Below, piece after piece: positions 16,865 through 26,165 of a stretch of 62,806 nt of DNA; position 1 is the stretch's first letter; each line of letters begins with the position of its first letter. The notes under the pieces were generated by a model. The model was not told the DNA's origin and ran no database searches. It worked only from the letters and a program-made list of their open reading frames with translations. This DNA is from an uncultured Pelagibacteraceae bacterium (GTDB lineage: Bacteria > Pseudomonadota > Alphaproteobacteria > Pelagibacterales > Pelagibacteraceae), in assembly GCA_902562645.1 (NCBI GenBank), contig CACETY010000006.1, forward strand, positions 1-62,806, written 5' to 3'. Position numbers and translations under genes: made by a program.

Positions 16865-17976
16865 TTTAATGCTTCTTTAGCAGTTAAATAATCGTAGCCA
16901 AAAACATCTGCAACTGCTTTATAAGTAACTTGTCCTTTATGAACATTTAGCCCAGCTAAAAAATTATGATCGTCTTTTAGTGCTTTATGATACCCATCAT
17001 TCGCAAGTTTTGTTAAGAAGGGTAAAGTTGCTTTATTTAATGCTAAAGTTGAAGTTCTAGGAACTCCTCCAGGCATGTTTGCTACACAATAATGTACAAT
17101 GTCATCAACAATATAAGTTGGTTCTGCGTGTGTTGTAGGTTTGCTTGTTTCAACACATCCACCTTGGTCAATTGCGACATCAACAATAACTGAACCACGT
17201 TTCATATTTTTTATCATTTTCTTTGTAACTAATTTAGGAGCTTCCGCACCTGGAATTAAAACTCCACCTACTAAAAGATCACATTGGGAAATTAATTTTT
17301 CTAAGTCAGTTTTATCACTTAATTGAGGAATAATTTTATCACCAAACATTTCTGATAGTTGTTTTAATCTTGCCTCTGATTTATCAACAACATGCACTTT
17401 TGCTCTCATTCCAGTTGCAATGATTGCAGCATTTTCACCAACTACACCTCCACCAAGTATAACAACCTCTGCTGGATCACCTCCAGGAGCACCTCCTAAT
17501 AATATCCCTCTACCCTTTTGATTTTTTTCTAAACAATGTGCACCAGCTTGTACTGACATTCTCCCAGCAACAGCACTCATTGGTGCCAATAAAGGAAGTC
17601 TTCCATTATTATCTGTAACAGTTTCGTAAGCTATACAAACTGCTTTTGAATCTACCAAACCTTTTGTTAATTCTTTTGCTGCTGCTAAATGTAGGTAGGT
17701 AAAAACTATTTGATTTTCCTTAATCATTTTTACTTCATTTGAAAGAGGTTCTTTAACTTTCACAATTACATCCGCATCATTAAATATATCCTCTGCTTGA
17801 TTAACTATTTTTGCTCCAGCAGACTTGTATTGATCATTTTCAAAACCTGCTTCATATCCTCCATTATTTTCAACTAAGACTTCATGACCATTGGCAGTTA
17901 AAGTTTTAACGCTTTCAGGAGTAAGGCCGATTCTATTTTCTTGAGGTTTAATTTCCTTTGGAACACCTATTTTCAT
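16861..17976 (-). CDS. ald: Alanine dehydrogenase
   Basis: A 371-residue NAD-dependent L-alanine dehydrogenase, with MKIGVPKEIKPQENRIGLTP at the start, the catalytic region around TYLHLAAAKELT, the Rossmann motif ILGGGVVGENAA and the C-terminal MPGGVPRTSTLALN. It converts L-alanine and water to pyruvate, ammonium and NADH. It lies 9 bp downstream of an aminotransferase that uses pyruvate as amino acceptor, so together they would turn an omega-amino acid into an aldehyde plus free ammonium while regenerating pyruvate. This is the same logic as the Tpa/Ald pair in taurine dissimilation. Confidence 0.96.
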   Translation of the reverse strand: MKIGVPKEIKPQENRIGLTPESVKTLTANGHEVLVENNGGYEAGFENDQYKSAGAKIVNQAEDIFNDADVIVKVKEPLSNEVKMIKENQIVFTYLHLAAAKELTKGLVDSKAVCIAYETVTDNNGRLPLLAPMSAVAGRMSVQAGAHCLEKNQKGRGILLGGAPGGDPAEVVILGGGVVGENAAIIATGMRAKVHVVDKSEARLKQLSEMFGDKIIPQLSDKTDLEKLISQCDLLVGGVLIPGAEAPKLVTKKMIKNMKRGSVIVDVAIDQGGCVETSKPTTHAEPTYIVDDIVHYCVANMPGGVPRTSTLALNKATLPFLTKLANDGYHKALKDDHNFLAGLNVHKGQVTYKAVADVFGYDYLTAKEALN

Positions 17977-17985
17977 ATAAGTGAG

Positions 17986-19329
17986 TTAGTTTTTTTTACT
18001 TTTAGAGTAATTCGTAATTCCTGTTCTAAGTTTATCGATTATTTCATCAATATGTTTCTTTTCACAAATGAACATAGGAGCAATGATTAAACAGTCCCCA
18101 GTTGCTTTAAAATTGACACCAGCTTCATAACAATGTTTAAAACAAGTAAATCCTGCTGCTCCGGGTTTTTTATCCATTTTAATATCAATCCCACCCATCA
18201 TTCCATATCCTCTTATATTATCTACGACATCAATATCTTTTAAAGACATTAAACCTTCTTGGAAATAAGGAGCTAAGTTTTTAGCTCTATTAAATATATC
18301 TTCTTTCTCAAAAATATCCTGAACTGCTAATCCTGCAGCAACAGAAACAGGTATCCCAGAATAAGTGTAACCATGAAATAGCTCAATTGAACCTTTTGGT
18401 GACCCATCCATTACTGTATCATAAATTTCTTCCTTGCAAGCAACTGCTCCTAAAGGACTAATTCCATTTGTTGTAGCCTTTGCCATAGTAATTATGTCAG
18501 GTGTTACCCCGTATTCTTGAGATGCGAATGGAGAACCTGTTCTTCCCCAACCTGTAATTACTTCATCAAAAATTAAAAGAATTCCATGCTTATCACAAAT
18601 CTCTCTTAATCTTTGTAAGTATCCTTTTGGAGGAACAAGTGTTCCAGTTGACCCTGCAATCGGTTCAACGATGCATGCAGCAATGTTTTCAGATCCAAAG
18701 TTAGTACAAATTCTTTCAAGATCTTCAGCTATTTCAGCTCCAGTTTCTGGTTGTCCAGAAACAAATTTATGTTCTGGTAAATGAGTATGTCTCATGTGAA
18801 CAACTCCTGGCATTAAAACACTTGCAAAAGTTTTTACATTATTAATCATTCCACCAACTGAGGTAGCTCCAATATTCATACCATGGTAAGCTCTTTCTCT
18901 TCCCACAAATCTAAATCTTTGCCCTTCACCTCTAGCCTTATGATAAGCAACTGAAATTTTAATTGCCGTTTCAACGGCAGTTGATCCACATATAGTATAA
19001 AAAATTCTATTTAAATTTCCTGGAGTATGTTTTGAAATTCTTGTAGCAAGTTCAAATGAACCTCCGAAACCCTGTTGAAAGGGTTGAGCATAATCAACGG
19101 TTCTTAATTGTTTTGTTATAGCCTCAATTATTTCCTCTCTACCATGGCCTAATGGGTTACAAAATAAACCCGAACTTGCATCTATTTGAGTTTGTCCTTG
19201 ATGATTTTTTAAATAAACTCCTTTTGCCTCTACGATTAATCTTGGATTTGCTTTAAAGTCTCTATTTGAAGAGAATGGCATCCAATGTTCATTAAGTGAA
19301 TTTGGTATTTGTGGTTTTTCAGAGCTCAT
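17986..19329 (-). CDS. Class III aminotransferase, omega-amino acid:pyruvate type
   Basis: A 447-residue PLP aminotransferase. The N-terminus (HWMPFSSNRDFKANPRLIV) closely matches the pattern of omega-amino acid/beta-alanine:pyruvate aminotransferases. DEVITGWGRTGS and MAKATTNGISPLGA contain the PLP-binding Asp and Lys. Likely substrates are beta-alanine, taurine, hypotaurine or similar omega-amines, with pyruvate going to alanine. It is followed in the same operon by alanine dehydrogenase and is divergent from a TauABC-like importer, which makes taurine or a related amine attractive; this is inference. No sulfoacetaldehyde acetyltransferase (xsc) is visible in the window. Confidence 0.88.
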   Translation of the reverse strand: MSSEKPQIPNSLNEHWMPFSSNRDFKANPRLIVEAKGVYLKNHQGQTQIDASSGLFCNPLGHGREEIIEAITKQLRTVDYAQPFQQGFGGSFELATRISKHTPGNLNRIFYTICGSTAVETAIKISVAYHKARGEGQRFRFVGRERAYHGMNIGATSVGGMINNVKTFASVLMPGVVHMRHTHLPEHKFVSGQPETGAEIAEDLERICTNFGSENIAACIVEPIAGSTGTLVPPKGYLQRLREICDKHGILLIFDEVITGWGRTGSPFASQEYGVTPDIITMAKATTNGISPLGAVACKEEIYDTVMDGSPKGSIELFHGYTYSGIPVSVAAGLAVQDIFEKEDIFNRAKNLAPYFQEGLMSLKDIDVVDNIRGYGMMGGIDIKMDKKPGAAGFTCFKHCYEAGVNFKATGDCLIIAPMFICEKKHIDEIIDKLRTGITNYSKSKKN

Positions 19330-19556
19330 AAATATTTAAAAAAAGTTAGTTATACTCTCTCATAGACTAATTTAAAAAAATAGAAAATAATTAATGCGCA
19401 CATTAATATGTGATAAGGTTATATAAAATACAACCTAGAATTGAACCCATTTTAGACATCTCAATTTACATGTGATTATGATGCCTACAAAATTCATTTA
19501 CTTATATTAAAAATTGAACTTAAATAACGCTAATTAAATTTAATTAAGGAGATAAA
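19330..19556. promoter_or_regulatory. Divergent promoter region between the aminotransferase and tauA-like genes
   Basis: This 227-bp gap is the longest in the window. It contains two copies of ATGTGAT (19408-19414 and 19470-19476); the first lies in the inverted repeat CACAT-TAAT-ATGTG (19400-19413 region). A strong AAGGAGA sits before the tauA start. No ORF of note and no RNA structure I recognise. The repeats may be operator sites for coordinating both operons, but they are short. Confidence 0.4.
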
Positions 19557-20498
19557 ATGAAGAAAATAATTAGTTTTATTTTAGGAAGTTTATTTGCTCT
19601 TAACCTATCAATTTCAGCTGCAAATGCTGCTGCAAATGAGGTTAGAGTTGCATACTTTCTAGAATGGCCTAGCCCAAATCTAGAGGACATGCAAAAAAAG
19701 AATTTTGCTAAAGCTCTTGGAGTTCCAGTAAAATGGACAAACTTCACAAATGGTGGAGCAATGACAGATGCAATGCTAGCAGGAGACATTGATATATCTT
19801 ATTCACAAGGTCTAGTGCCTTTTATTAATGCTGTTAAATCTAATGCACCTATCAAGTTAGTTGATATTGCAATGGAATATGGAATGGGCGGAACTACTTG
19901 TGTTACATCTAACGCTTCTGGAATTACAAAAGCTAATGCAACTGAATTAGAAGGTAAAAAAGTTGCAGTTCCATTAGGAACAATGGCTGAATATGTATTT
20001 GATGAAAGTATGAAAGTTGTTGGAGCTGACAGAAGTAAAATGGATATAATTCAAATGGACCCTGAAGAAGGTGCCGCTGCTTTAGTAAGTGGTGATGTTG
20101 TAATGGCATGTTTATTTGGTGGTAACTCTATTAAAGCAGCAGTAGCTGTTGGTTCAAGATTATTAACAGTAGATGAAGCAAGAGCAGCTGGAATTCTAGG
20201 AATAGATATTACTTCAGTAACTGATAAATTTATGAAGGAAAATCCTGGAATGTTAAGAACTTTTATAGAAGTAACTCATGAAGCAAATGACAGATACAGA
20301 GCAGGTAAGAGTGATATGAATGCTATGTCTAAAGCTTCTGAAATGAAAGTTGCAGATATGAAAGAAACTTTAAGTGGATTTAAATTCTTAACTCCAGAAG
20401 AAACTAAACAATCTATGGAAAGTGGAAACCTTGATGCATTCTTAAAAGGAATGGGAACGCCTGGTGGAAATGTAGATACAAGTTTCTTACCTTTATAA
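19557..20498 (+). CDS. ABC transporter substrate-binding protein, TauA/SsuA-like
   Basis: A 313-residue periplasmic binding protein with a signal peptide ending near ANAAA (about residue 23). The body matches the taurine/sulfonate/nitrate-type (NMT1-like) family: VRVAYFLEWPSPNLEDM, AGDIDISYSQGLVPFINAV, LEGKKVAVPLGTMAEYVF and DPEEGAAALVSGDVVMA. Taurine is the leading guess given the TauB- and TauC-like genes and the nearby aminotransferase/Ald pair. A strong Shine-Dalgarno and a hairpin terminator right after the stop suggest very high expression compared with the ATPase and permease. Confidence 0.85.
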   Translation: MKKIISFILGSLFALNLSISAANAAANEVRVAYFLEWPSPNLEDMQKKNFAKALGVPVKWTNFTNGGAMTDAMLAGDIDISYSQGLVPFINAVKSNAPIKLVDIAMEYGMGGTTCVTSNASGITKANATELEGKKVAVPLGTMAEYVFDESMKVVGADRSKMDIIQMDPEEGAAALVSGDVVMACLFGGNSIKAAVAVGSRLLTVDEARAAGILGIDITSVTDKFMKENPGMLRTFIEVTHEANDRYRAGKSDMNAMSKASEMKVADMKETLSGFKFLTPEETKQSMESGNLDAFLKGMGTPGGNVDTSFLPL

Positions 20499-20517
20499 TT
20501 TAAAGAGTAAAAATATT

Positions 20518-20554
20518 TAATAGGCGCTAACTAAAATTAGCGCCTATTTTTTTT
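20518..20554 (+). terminator. Hairpin with T-run after the tauA-like gene
   Basis: Perfect stem TAGGCGCTAA (20521-20530) / TTAGCGCCTA (20537-20546), extended by flanking AA/TT, with a 6-base loop and then a run of T residues to 20554. It lies between the binding protein and the ATPase genes, so partial read-through would lower expression of the rest of the operon. Confidence 0.85.
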
Positions 20555-20581
20555 AAAAAAATTTTTATATAAAGTTATCTT

Positions 20582-21379
20582 ATGAGTGACTTAGTTTCCC
20601 AAGATCTGAATATGATCTTTAAAACGCCAAAAGGCGAAACTGTTCATGCACTTAAAGATGTAAGTTTTACTCTTAAAAAAGGAGAACTGCTCACAGTCCT
20701 AGGACCTTCAGGTTGTGGGAAAACTACACTTTTAAATATAGCAGCAGGATTTTTAAGACCGACATCTGGCTCTATTGTTCTTGGTGGAAAAGAAATTAAT
20801 GGCCCTGGTGTAGAAAGAGGAATGGTATTTCAACAAGGAGCCTTATTTGAATGGTTAACGGTTGCTGAAAATGTTGATTTCGGTCTTAGAATGAAAAAAG
20901 AAGATCCAATTAAAACAGCTAAAAAAGTTGATGAGTGGCTAGAAATTGTTGGATTAAAAGGTTTTGGTAACACTCCTACATACCAATTATCAGGAGGGAT
21001 GCAGCAGAGAGTTGCGCTTGCAAGATGTCTTATAAACGATCCAGATTTAATATTAATGGATGAACCATTGGGTGCTCTCGATGCTTTAACAAGAGAAAAA
21101 ATGCAATCTTTAGTTCTTAAAATTTGGAAAGAAACAGGAAAAACAATTATTTTAATTACTCACTCGGTTGAGGAAGCATTGCTGCTTGGTGAAAGATTAT
21201 ATGTAATGGCACCAAGACCAGGCAGGATACATAAAGAGTACAATCTTCCTTTTGCAGAAATGGGTTTAAAAGAGGATTTAAGAGAAATTAAAAAGAATAA
21301 AGAATTTTCATCTAAACGTGAGGAAATATTATCCATGATTTGGAACATGGAAGAAGAAATAATGGGGAAAGAAAATTAA
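20582..21379 (+). CDS. ABC transporter ATPase, TauB/SsuB-like
   Basis: A 265-residue importer ATPase with Walker A GPSGCGKTT, Q-loop MVFQQGALFEWLTVAENV, signature LSGGMQQR, Walker B ILMDEPLGALD and switch THSVEEAL, plus the C-terminal family pattern VMAPRPGRI. The GALFEW and LPFAE stretches are typical of the nitrate/sulfonate/taurine ATPase group. It follows the binding-protein terminator and abuts the permease gene with no spacer (stop at 21379, next ATG at 21380). Confidence 0.9.
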   Translation: MSDLVSQDLNMIFKTPKGETVHALKDVSFTLKKGELLTVLGPSGCGKTTLLNIAAGFLRPTSGSIVLGGKEINGPGVERGMVFQQGALFEWLTVAENVDFGLRMKKEDPIKTAKKVDEWLEIVGLKGFGNTPTYQLSGGMQQRVALARCLINDPDLILMDEPLGALDALTREKMQSLVLKIWKETGKTIILITHSVEEALLLGERLYVMAPRPGRIHKEYNLPFAEMGLKEDLREIKKNKEFSSKREEILSMIWNMEEEIMGKEN

Positions 21380-23305
21380 ATGTTAACCCAAATAGTAACA
21401 ATACTAATTTTTGTATCTATTATTGGATGTATACTTTACGGGAGAAGACTTATTCAAACTGAAAAAGTTGATGCAGTATTTGGTAATCCAGAAAGAGCTA
21501 AAGGAGGAACACACTGGGTTATTGTTGGTAGTGCTGCAATATTATTAGTTTGGCTTTATTATTCATGGGATATTGCAAAAGGTTTTTATCCAAAATCTGC
21601 AAATGAATTATGTCAAGTTGCAAAAATTAATGAATCGTTACTTGGATTAAAATATCAATTTCCTATCGAAGAAAGAGAATTTAAAAGTACCTCGATTATT
21701 AAAATCGAGAATAAAAATTTAAAAAAAATTACATCTGAAATACAGAATTCTAAAGATTTAAATAATCAACAAAAAACAATTTTAGTTGGTTTTATAAATA
21801 AGACTAAACAATTAATACCTCTTTTAACAAATGAAGATTTAATTGAAATAGATACAAAAATAAAAATTGATGAGATGACTAAAGAAATAAGACTTTTAAG
21901 TTCTAATTTTAAAAAGCAAGATTATCCATTTGAAACTAATGATCAAAAAAATAATAGACTTAAAGCAATTTCGGAACAGGGTGAATGGGGTATAATTACA
22001 GTAAGATCTGGAACAGGATCAATAGAAAATACTATAGAAGTCCCATTTGTTGCTGAAACAGCAAAAGGATTAAAATTCCAAGCAGCAGCTGAAGAACTTA
22101 AAATCATAAATGATAAATTTTTCAAATTAAGAAATCACAATCCACAATTCAAAAATTCAATAAAACAATTAAAAGATGAGGTCAAAGCTTATAGAAAAAA
22201 TCTAAATGACTCTGAAGAAATTGCATCCGATTATGCAAAAAATATTGTCAAAATTGCAAGAAGAATAGAGTTTGCAAGTATTTATCCACCGAATGCTCTA
22301 AATGAAATGCAAAATGCAATTATTGAATTTGATAACCTTCAAGAAAGTGAGCAAGCTGGTCTAAGATTAATTGATATTCTTTTATTTCCAGCTGGAACAA
22401 TTGTTGCTAGTGGACCAAGTTGTTCTGAACAAGGATCAGGAAGATGGTTACCTAAACCCTCAGATACTTTTAATAAATTTATATTAATGTCTAAACCAAG
22501 CGTAGGTTATAAAAATATCCCTCTTCTTTGGATAGAAATGATAGATGTAAGCTCAATCATTGGATTTATTTTGCCAGATTGGATTGCTGATATTTTACCA
22601 GGTGAATATCCTGTTCACACAAGTGAAGGTATTGTTAAAGAAAACTTTAAAGGAAAAGTATTAAAAATTGTAACAGGTGATTTTAAATTATTTAAAATAC
22701 CTGTTCCTTATGGTCATATCTGGGACTCTTTCTTAAGAGTATTTTTAGGATTAGTGTTTGGAATAATTATTGGAGTGCCGTTGGGTTTATTCATGGGATT
22801 AAATAGGTTTGCCAAAGGTTTCTTTGATCCTCTAATTGAACTATATAGACCCGTACCACCATTAGCATGGGCACCTTTAATCATTTCTGTTCTTGGAATT
22901 GATAATACAGGTAAAGTATTTTTATTATTCATGGTTTCACTCTCTATTATGATTATCTCTGCAAGAGCTGGTGCATCAGGAACGCAATTATCTAAAATTC
23001 ACGCCGCACATTCGCTAGGGGCATCAAAAAGACAAATACTTAGACATGTTATATTTCCAAATTCCTTACCTGAAATTCTTACTGGAATAAGAGTTGCTGT
23101 AGGTATGTGCTGGGGAACTTTGGTTGCGGCTGAATTTTTAGCTGGAACAACAGGTATTGGTTTTGTTGAAAATGTTGCGAAAAAGTATTTTCAATATGAA
23201 GTAATCTGGATAACAATATTCATTATGGGGATGTTAGGATTGTTGTTTGATATCACGTTAAGAAAAATAATTGATAAAACTATACCTTGGCGAGGTAAGG
23301 GTTAA
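21380..23305 (+). CDS. TauC/SsuC-like permease with a large N-terminal extension
   Basis: A 641-residue protein, more than twice the usual 250-280 residues. The C-terminal part (about 430-641) is a normal importer permease: HIWDSFLRVFLGLVFGIIIG, YRPVPPLAWAPLI and the EAA-like loop SLGASKRQILRHVIFPNSLPEI. In front come two TM helices (about 3-20 and 48-66), then about 280 mostly hydrophilic, helical, coiled-coil-like residues (70-345), then a hydrophobic stretch near 345-360 and a segment to 430. The inserted region is probably periplasmic and could touch the binding protein. I see no frameshift, so this looks like an intact fused or expanded gene. Confidence 0.88.
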   Translation: MLTQIVTILIFVSIIGCILYGRRLIQTEKVDAVFGNPERAKGGTHWVIVGSAAILLVWLYYSWDIAKGFYPKSANELCQVAKINESLLGLKYQFPIEEREFKSTSIIKIENKNLKKITSEIQNSKDLNNQQKTILVGFINKTKQLIPLLTNEDLIEIDTKIKIDEMTKEIRLLSSNFKKQDYPFETNDQKNNRLKAISEQGEWGIITVRSGTGSIENTIEVPFVAETAKGLKFQAAAEELKIINDKFFKLRNHNPQFKNSIKQLKDEVKAYRKNLNDSEEIASDYAKNIVKIARRIEFASIYPPNALNEMQNAIIEFDNLQESEQAGLRLIDILLFPAGTIVASGPSCSEQGSGRWLPKPSDTFNKFILMSKPSVGYKNIPLLWIEMIDVSSIIGFILPDWIADILPGEYPVHTSEGIVKENFKGKVLKIVTGDFKLFKIPVPYGHIWDSFLRVFLGLVFGIIIGVPLGLFMGLNRFAKGFFDPLIELYRPVPPLAWAPLIISVLGIDNTGKVFLLFMVSLSIMIISARAGASGTQLSKIHAAHSLGASKRQILRHVIFPNSLPEILTGIRVAVGMCWGTLVAAEFLAGTTGIGFVENVAKKYFQYEVIWITIFIMGMLGLLFDITLRKIIDKTIPWRGKG

Positions 23306-23316
23306 TAACAGAGATA

Positions 23317-24468
23317 ATGATAAAAAAATTTAAGGTAAATGTATCTAAAAAAACCTTAATAAACATTTATAAAAAAATAAGAAAATTTCCTTTTAACAAT
23401 ATTCAAAATATGGATGGATGGCTTCATGGCACAAATCATGATTATTTAAAAAATATATCAAAGTACTGGATTTCAAAATTTAATTGGAAATTACAAGAGA
23501 GAAAAATTAATAAATTTAACAATTTTATAGCTAATGTTAATGGAAATAAAATTCATTTTATAAAAGAAAAAGGTAGTGGGAAAAATCCCAAACCACTGTT
23601 AATTTTACACGGTTGGCCGGGAAGTTTTATTGAATTCTTAAGTATAATTGAAAAACTAGCCCATCCTGAAAGATTCGGAGGAAATAAAGAAGATGGTTTT
23701 GATGTAATTGTTCCTTCACTTCCTGGTTTTGGTTTTTCAGGTATACCAAAAAAACCAATTGGTCCAAAAAAAATTGCAAAAATCATGAATGAATTTATGA
23801 CAAAAAATCTTGGATACAAAAAATATTTTGCACAAGGGGGTGACTGGGGTTCGGCAGTATGTAATTGGTTAGGGCATGATCATCATAAATATTGTAAGGC
23901 AATTCATATTAATTGTTTAAATATGAGACATCCAAAAGGTGCTCTAACAAATGAAGAAAAAAAATGGGAAAAAAGATTTTTTAAAGAACAAATTATGCAA
24001 GAAGGTTATAGAACTCAACAAGCTACCAAACCTCAATCATTAAGTTATGCAATGATAGATAGTCCTGTAGGAACTGCTGCGTGGATATTAGAAAAATTTT
24101 ATTCTTGGTCAGATTTAAAAAATGGAAATATTGAAAAAATATACACAAAAGATTTTTTGCTAACTAATATTATGATTTATATAATAACAAATACTTTTAA
24201 CTCTGCCGCTTGGATTTATTTTGGTAGAAGAGAAGAAGGAGGCAGACCCTTTCCCAAAAATTTTAAAAAAATAAAAGTCCCAACAGCAATCGCAGAATTT
24301 CCAAAAGAAATGTTGAGTTGGCCACCAAAGTCATACGTAAACAGAATATTCAATGTAAAAAGATGGACTAAAATGAAAAAAGGTGGTCATTTTGCAGCTT
24401 TAGAGGAGCCAGATATGTTGGTTAATGATATATGTTCGTTTTTTAATAAAGATTTAAAAAAACTCTAA
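23317..24468 (+). CDS. Epoxide hydrolase-like alpha/beta hydrolase with EHN domain
   Basis: A 383-residue protein of the microsomal-type epoxide hydrolase group. The N-terminal 100 residues carry the EHN pattern (IRKFPF, NMDGWLHGTNHDYL). The core has the oxyanion motif HGWPGSFIEFL, SLPGFGFSG, and the nucleophile elbow GGDWGS with Asp in the nucleophile position. The C-terminus has GGHFAALEEPD supplying the catalytic His. Such enzymes open epoxides to diols, but distant members act on other substrates. It follows the permease gene by 11 bp and abuts the dehydrogenase gene, so it is in the tau-like operon. Its substrate is unknown. Confidence 0.85.
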   Translation: MIKKFKVNVSKKTLINIYKKIRKFPFNNIQNMDGWLHGTNHDYLKNISKYWISKFNWKLQERKINKFNNFIANVNGNKIHFIKEKGSGKNPKPLLILHGWPGSFIEFLSIIEKLAHPERFGGNKEDGFDVIVPSLPGFGFSGIPKKPIGPKKIAKIMNEFMTKNLGYKKYFAQGGDWGSAVCNWLGHDHHKYCKAIHINCLNMRHPKGALTNEEKKWEKRFFKEQIMQEGYRTQQATKPQSLSYAMIDSPVGTAAWILEKFYSWSDLKNGNIEKIYTKDFLLTNIMIYIITNTFNSAAWIYFGRREEGGRPFPKNFKKIKVPTAIAEFPKEMLSWPPKSYVNRIFNVKRWTKMKKGGHFAALEEPDMLVNDICSFFNKDLKKL

Positions 24469-25473
24469 ATGAATAAAAATAAACTAAAAAAAATTATAAT
24501 TGAAATATTTAGAAAATATAAACTTTCAAAAAATCATTCAAAAATATGTGCAGATGCAATAATTAATGCTGAATTAGTTGGGGCTCCTACACATGGGTTA
24601 TCAAGACTAAAAATGTACTGTGACCGTATAAATCATAATTTAATTAACCCTAAACCTAAAATAAAAATTAAAAATATTTCTCAATCTGTGGCTCACATAA
24701 ACGGTGATGATAGCATTGGTTTTGTTGTAGCTGACATAGCAATAAAAAAAGCCATAAAAAATGCCAAGAAAACAGGAATAGGATTAGTTGCTGTTAAAAA
24801 TAGTGGTCATTATGGAATGTCCGGATATTACGCAGAACAAGCAGTAAAGAAAAATATGATAGCTTTAGTTTTTACTAATGCACCGCCTGCAATAGCTCCG
24901 CATGGAGCTATCAAATCTTTATTTGGTACAAATCCTATTTGCTTTGGATCGCCAACAGGATCAAAAGCACCATTCATCTTAGATACATCTGTTTCAATGA
25001 TCAATAGAGGAAAAATAAGAGTTGCATCAAGAACAAATTCAAAAATACCTGAAGGTGTTGCTTTAGATAGATTTGGTAACCCTACCACTAATGCCATGAA
25101 AGCTCTTGAGGGCGTTCAACTTCCTATTGCAGGATTTAGAGGTTCTGGTCTTGCATGGATGGTTGATATTTTAAGTGGAGTTTATACTGGGGGTAATCAC
25201 GGTGGAAAAGTAAAAGATCCATTCGATGATTTTTCTGGGCCACAAAATATTGGTCATTTATTTATAGTAATGAAAGCAAATTTATTTCAATCAAATTTTA
25301 AAAAAAGAATTAAAGAAAATATTAAAAGAATAAAGAAACTTCCAAAACTAAAAGGACTAAAAGAAATATTATACCCTGGAGAAAATAAATTAAGAAGATT
25401 TAAAAAGAATTTAAAATCTGAAATAAAAATACCAGAAAATATAAAAGAGGATATTCAAACTCTTCTAAAATAG
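24469..25473 (+). CDS. Ldh2-family malate/lactate/sulfolactate dehydrogenase
   Basis: A 334-residue NAD(P)-dependent oxidoreductase of the malate/L-lactate dehydrogenase type II family, whose fold differs from classical LDH. Typical segments are ADAIINAELVGAPTHGLSRL, NSGHYGMSGYYAEQA with the catalytic His, and IAPHGAIKSLFGTNPICF, with GFRGSGLAWMVDILSG towards the C-terminus. The family includes malate, lactate, ureidoglycolate and (R)-sulfolactate (ComC) dehydrogenases. With a TauABC-like transporter in the same operon a sulfonate-linked role is possible but not shown. The ATG follows the upstream stop directly. Confidence 0.87.
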   Translation: MNKNKLKKIIIEIFRKYKLSKNHSKICADAIINAELVGAPTHGLSRLKMYCDRINHNLINPKPKIKIKNISQSVAHINGDDSIGFVVADIAIKKAIKNAKKTGIGLVAVKNSGHYGMSGYYAEQAVKKNMIALVFTNAPPAIAPHGAIKSLFGTNPICFGSPTGSKAPFILDTSVSMINRGKIRVASRTNSKIPEGVALDRFGNPTTNAMKALEGVQLPIAGFRGSGLAWMVDILSGVYTGGNHGGKVKDPFDDFSGPQNIGHLFIVMKANLFQSNFKKRIKENIKRIKKLPKLKGLKEILYPGENKLRRFKKNLKSEIKIPENIKEDIQTLLK

Positions 25474-25481
25474 TAAAAATT

Positions 25482-25817
25482 TTAGCCAGCGCGTCCTAAA
25501 TAATTTACCATTATAACTCCTGTCACGATCAGACAAATTCCAATAAAACCATACATATTAGGAACTTGATTGTATTTTAACATGCCAAAGATTACTACTC
25601 CTGCTACTGTTAAACCACTATAAGTAGAGTAACTAAAAGCAACAGGTATTACAGACATTGCTTTTGCTAAAGAAAACATCGTTACAGTCATTAACAGTAA
25701 GCAAGCAATTGTAGGGGTTAGTTTTGTAAATCCTTCAGAAATTTTTGCAAAACTATTTGCTGCTATTCCTGTGGTTATTCCTAAAGCTAATATTAGATAT
25801 CCAGTAAATGGTTTCAT
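25482..25817 (-). CDS. Small multidrug resistance (SMR)-fold membrane protein
   Basis: A 111-residue four-TM protein of the SMR fold: FAKISEGFTKLTP, then helices with IPVAFSYSTYSGL and a final helix ending VNYLGRAG. The family of EmrE exports cations with proton exchange using Glu14 in helix 1. In an alignment by eye from SEGFT backwards, that position is Gly here, so ordinary drug export is doubtful. It resembles the protein at 55364-55699 and both lack the Glu. It stands alone, tail to tail with the Ldh2-like gene. Confidence 0.8.
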   Translation of the reverse strand: MKPFTGYLILALGITTGIAANSFAKISEGFTKLTPTIACLLLMTVTMFSLAKAMSVIPVAFSYSTYSGLTVAGVVIFGMLKYNQVPNMYGFIGICLIVTGVIMVNYLGRAG

Positions 25818-25907
25818 TACTTTATTATTTACTAATTATTATTTATTACAACAGTTGATATGCCTTTAAGTACTTGAATTTAATTTAAGTTATGAACCTA
25901 AAAAGAC

Positions 25908-26120
25908 TTAATTAGACACAAAGTATCCAATAGTGCCTAGGACTATGAATAACGTTAAAATGAAAATTCTATTCTTTAAAGTTTCTTTTTTTTCTTTTTG
26001 AATAATTCTGAGTTTGAGAGCACTGATATTTACTTTTTGAGGGGTATCAATATTTACGTCACCTGTTAATTGAGAAGAAATTTCAATATCAGATGCTCTA
26101 CTATCTTTATTATAACTCAT
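25908..26120 (-). CDS. 70-residue C-tail-anchored membrane protein
   Basis: A small protein of no family known to me. The first 50 residues are hydrophilic, with a charged helical stretch LRIIQKEKKETLKNR. Residues 51-68 form one hydrophobic helix ending the protein (VLGTIGYFVSN), so it is probably anchored by its C-terminus. It is divergent from the double-HTH regulator at 26241, with a 120-bp gap that holds two mirror-image operator-like sites. It may be a target or partner of that regulator. Confidence 0.55.
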   Translation of the reverse strand: MSYNKDSRASDIEISSQLTGDVNIDTPQKVNISALKLRIIQKEKKETLKNRIFILTLFIVLGTIGYFVSN

Positions 26121-26165
26121 ATGGTTTTATTTAAACACATGTTTAATTTGTAAAAATTAATTCTG

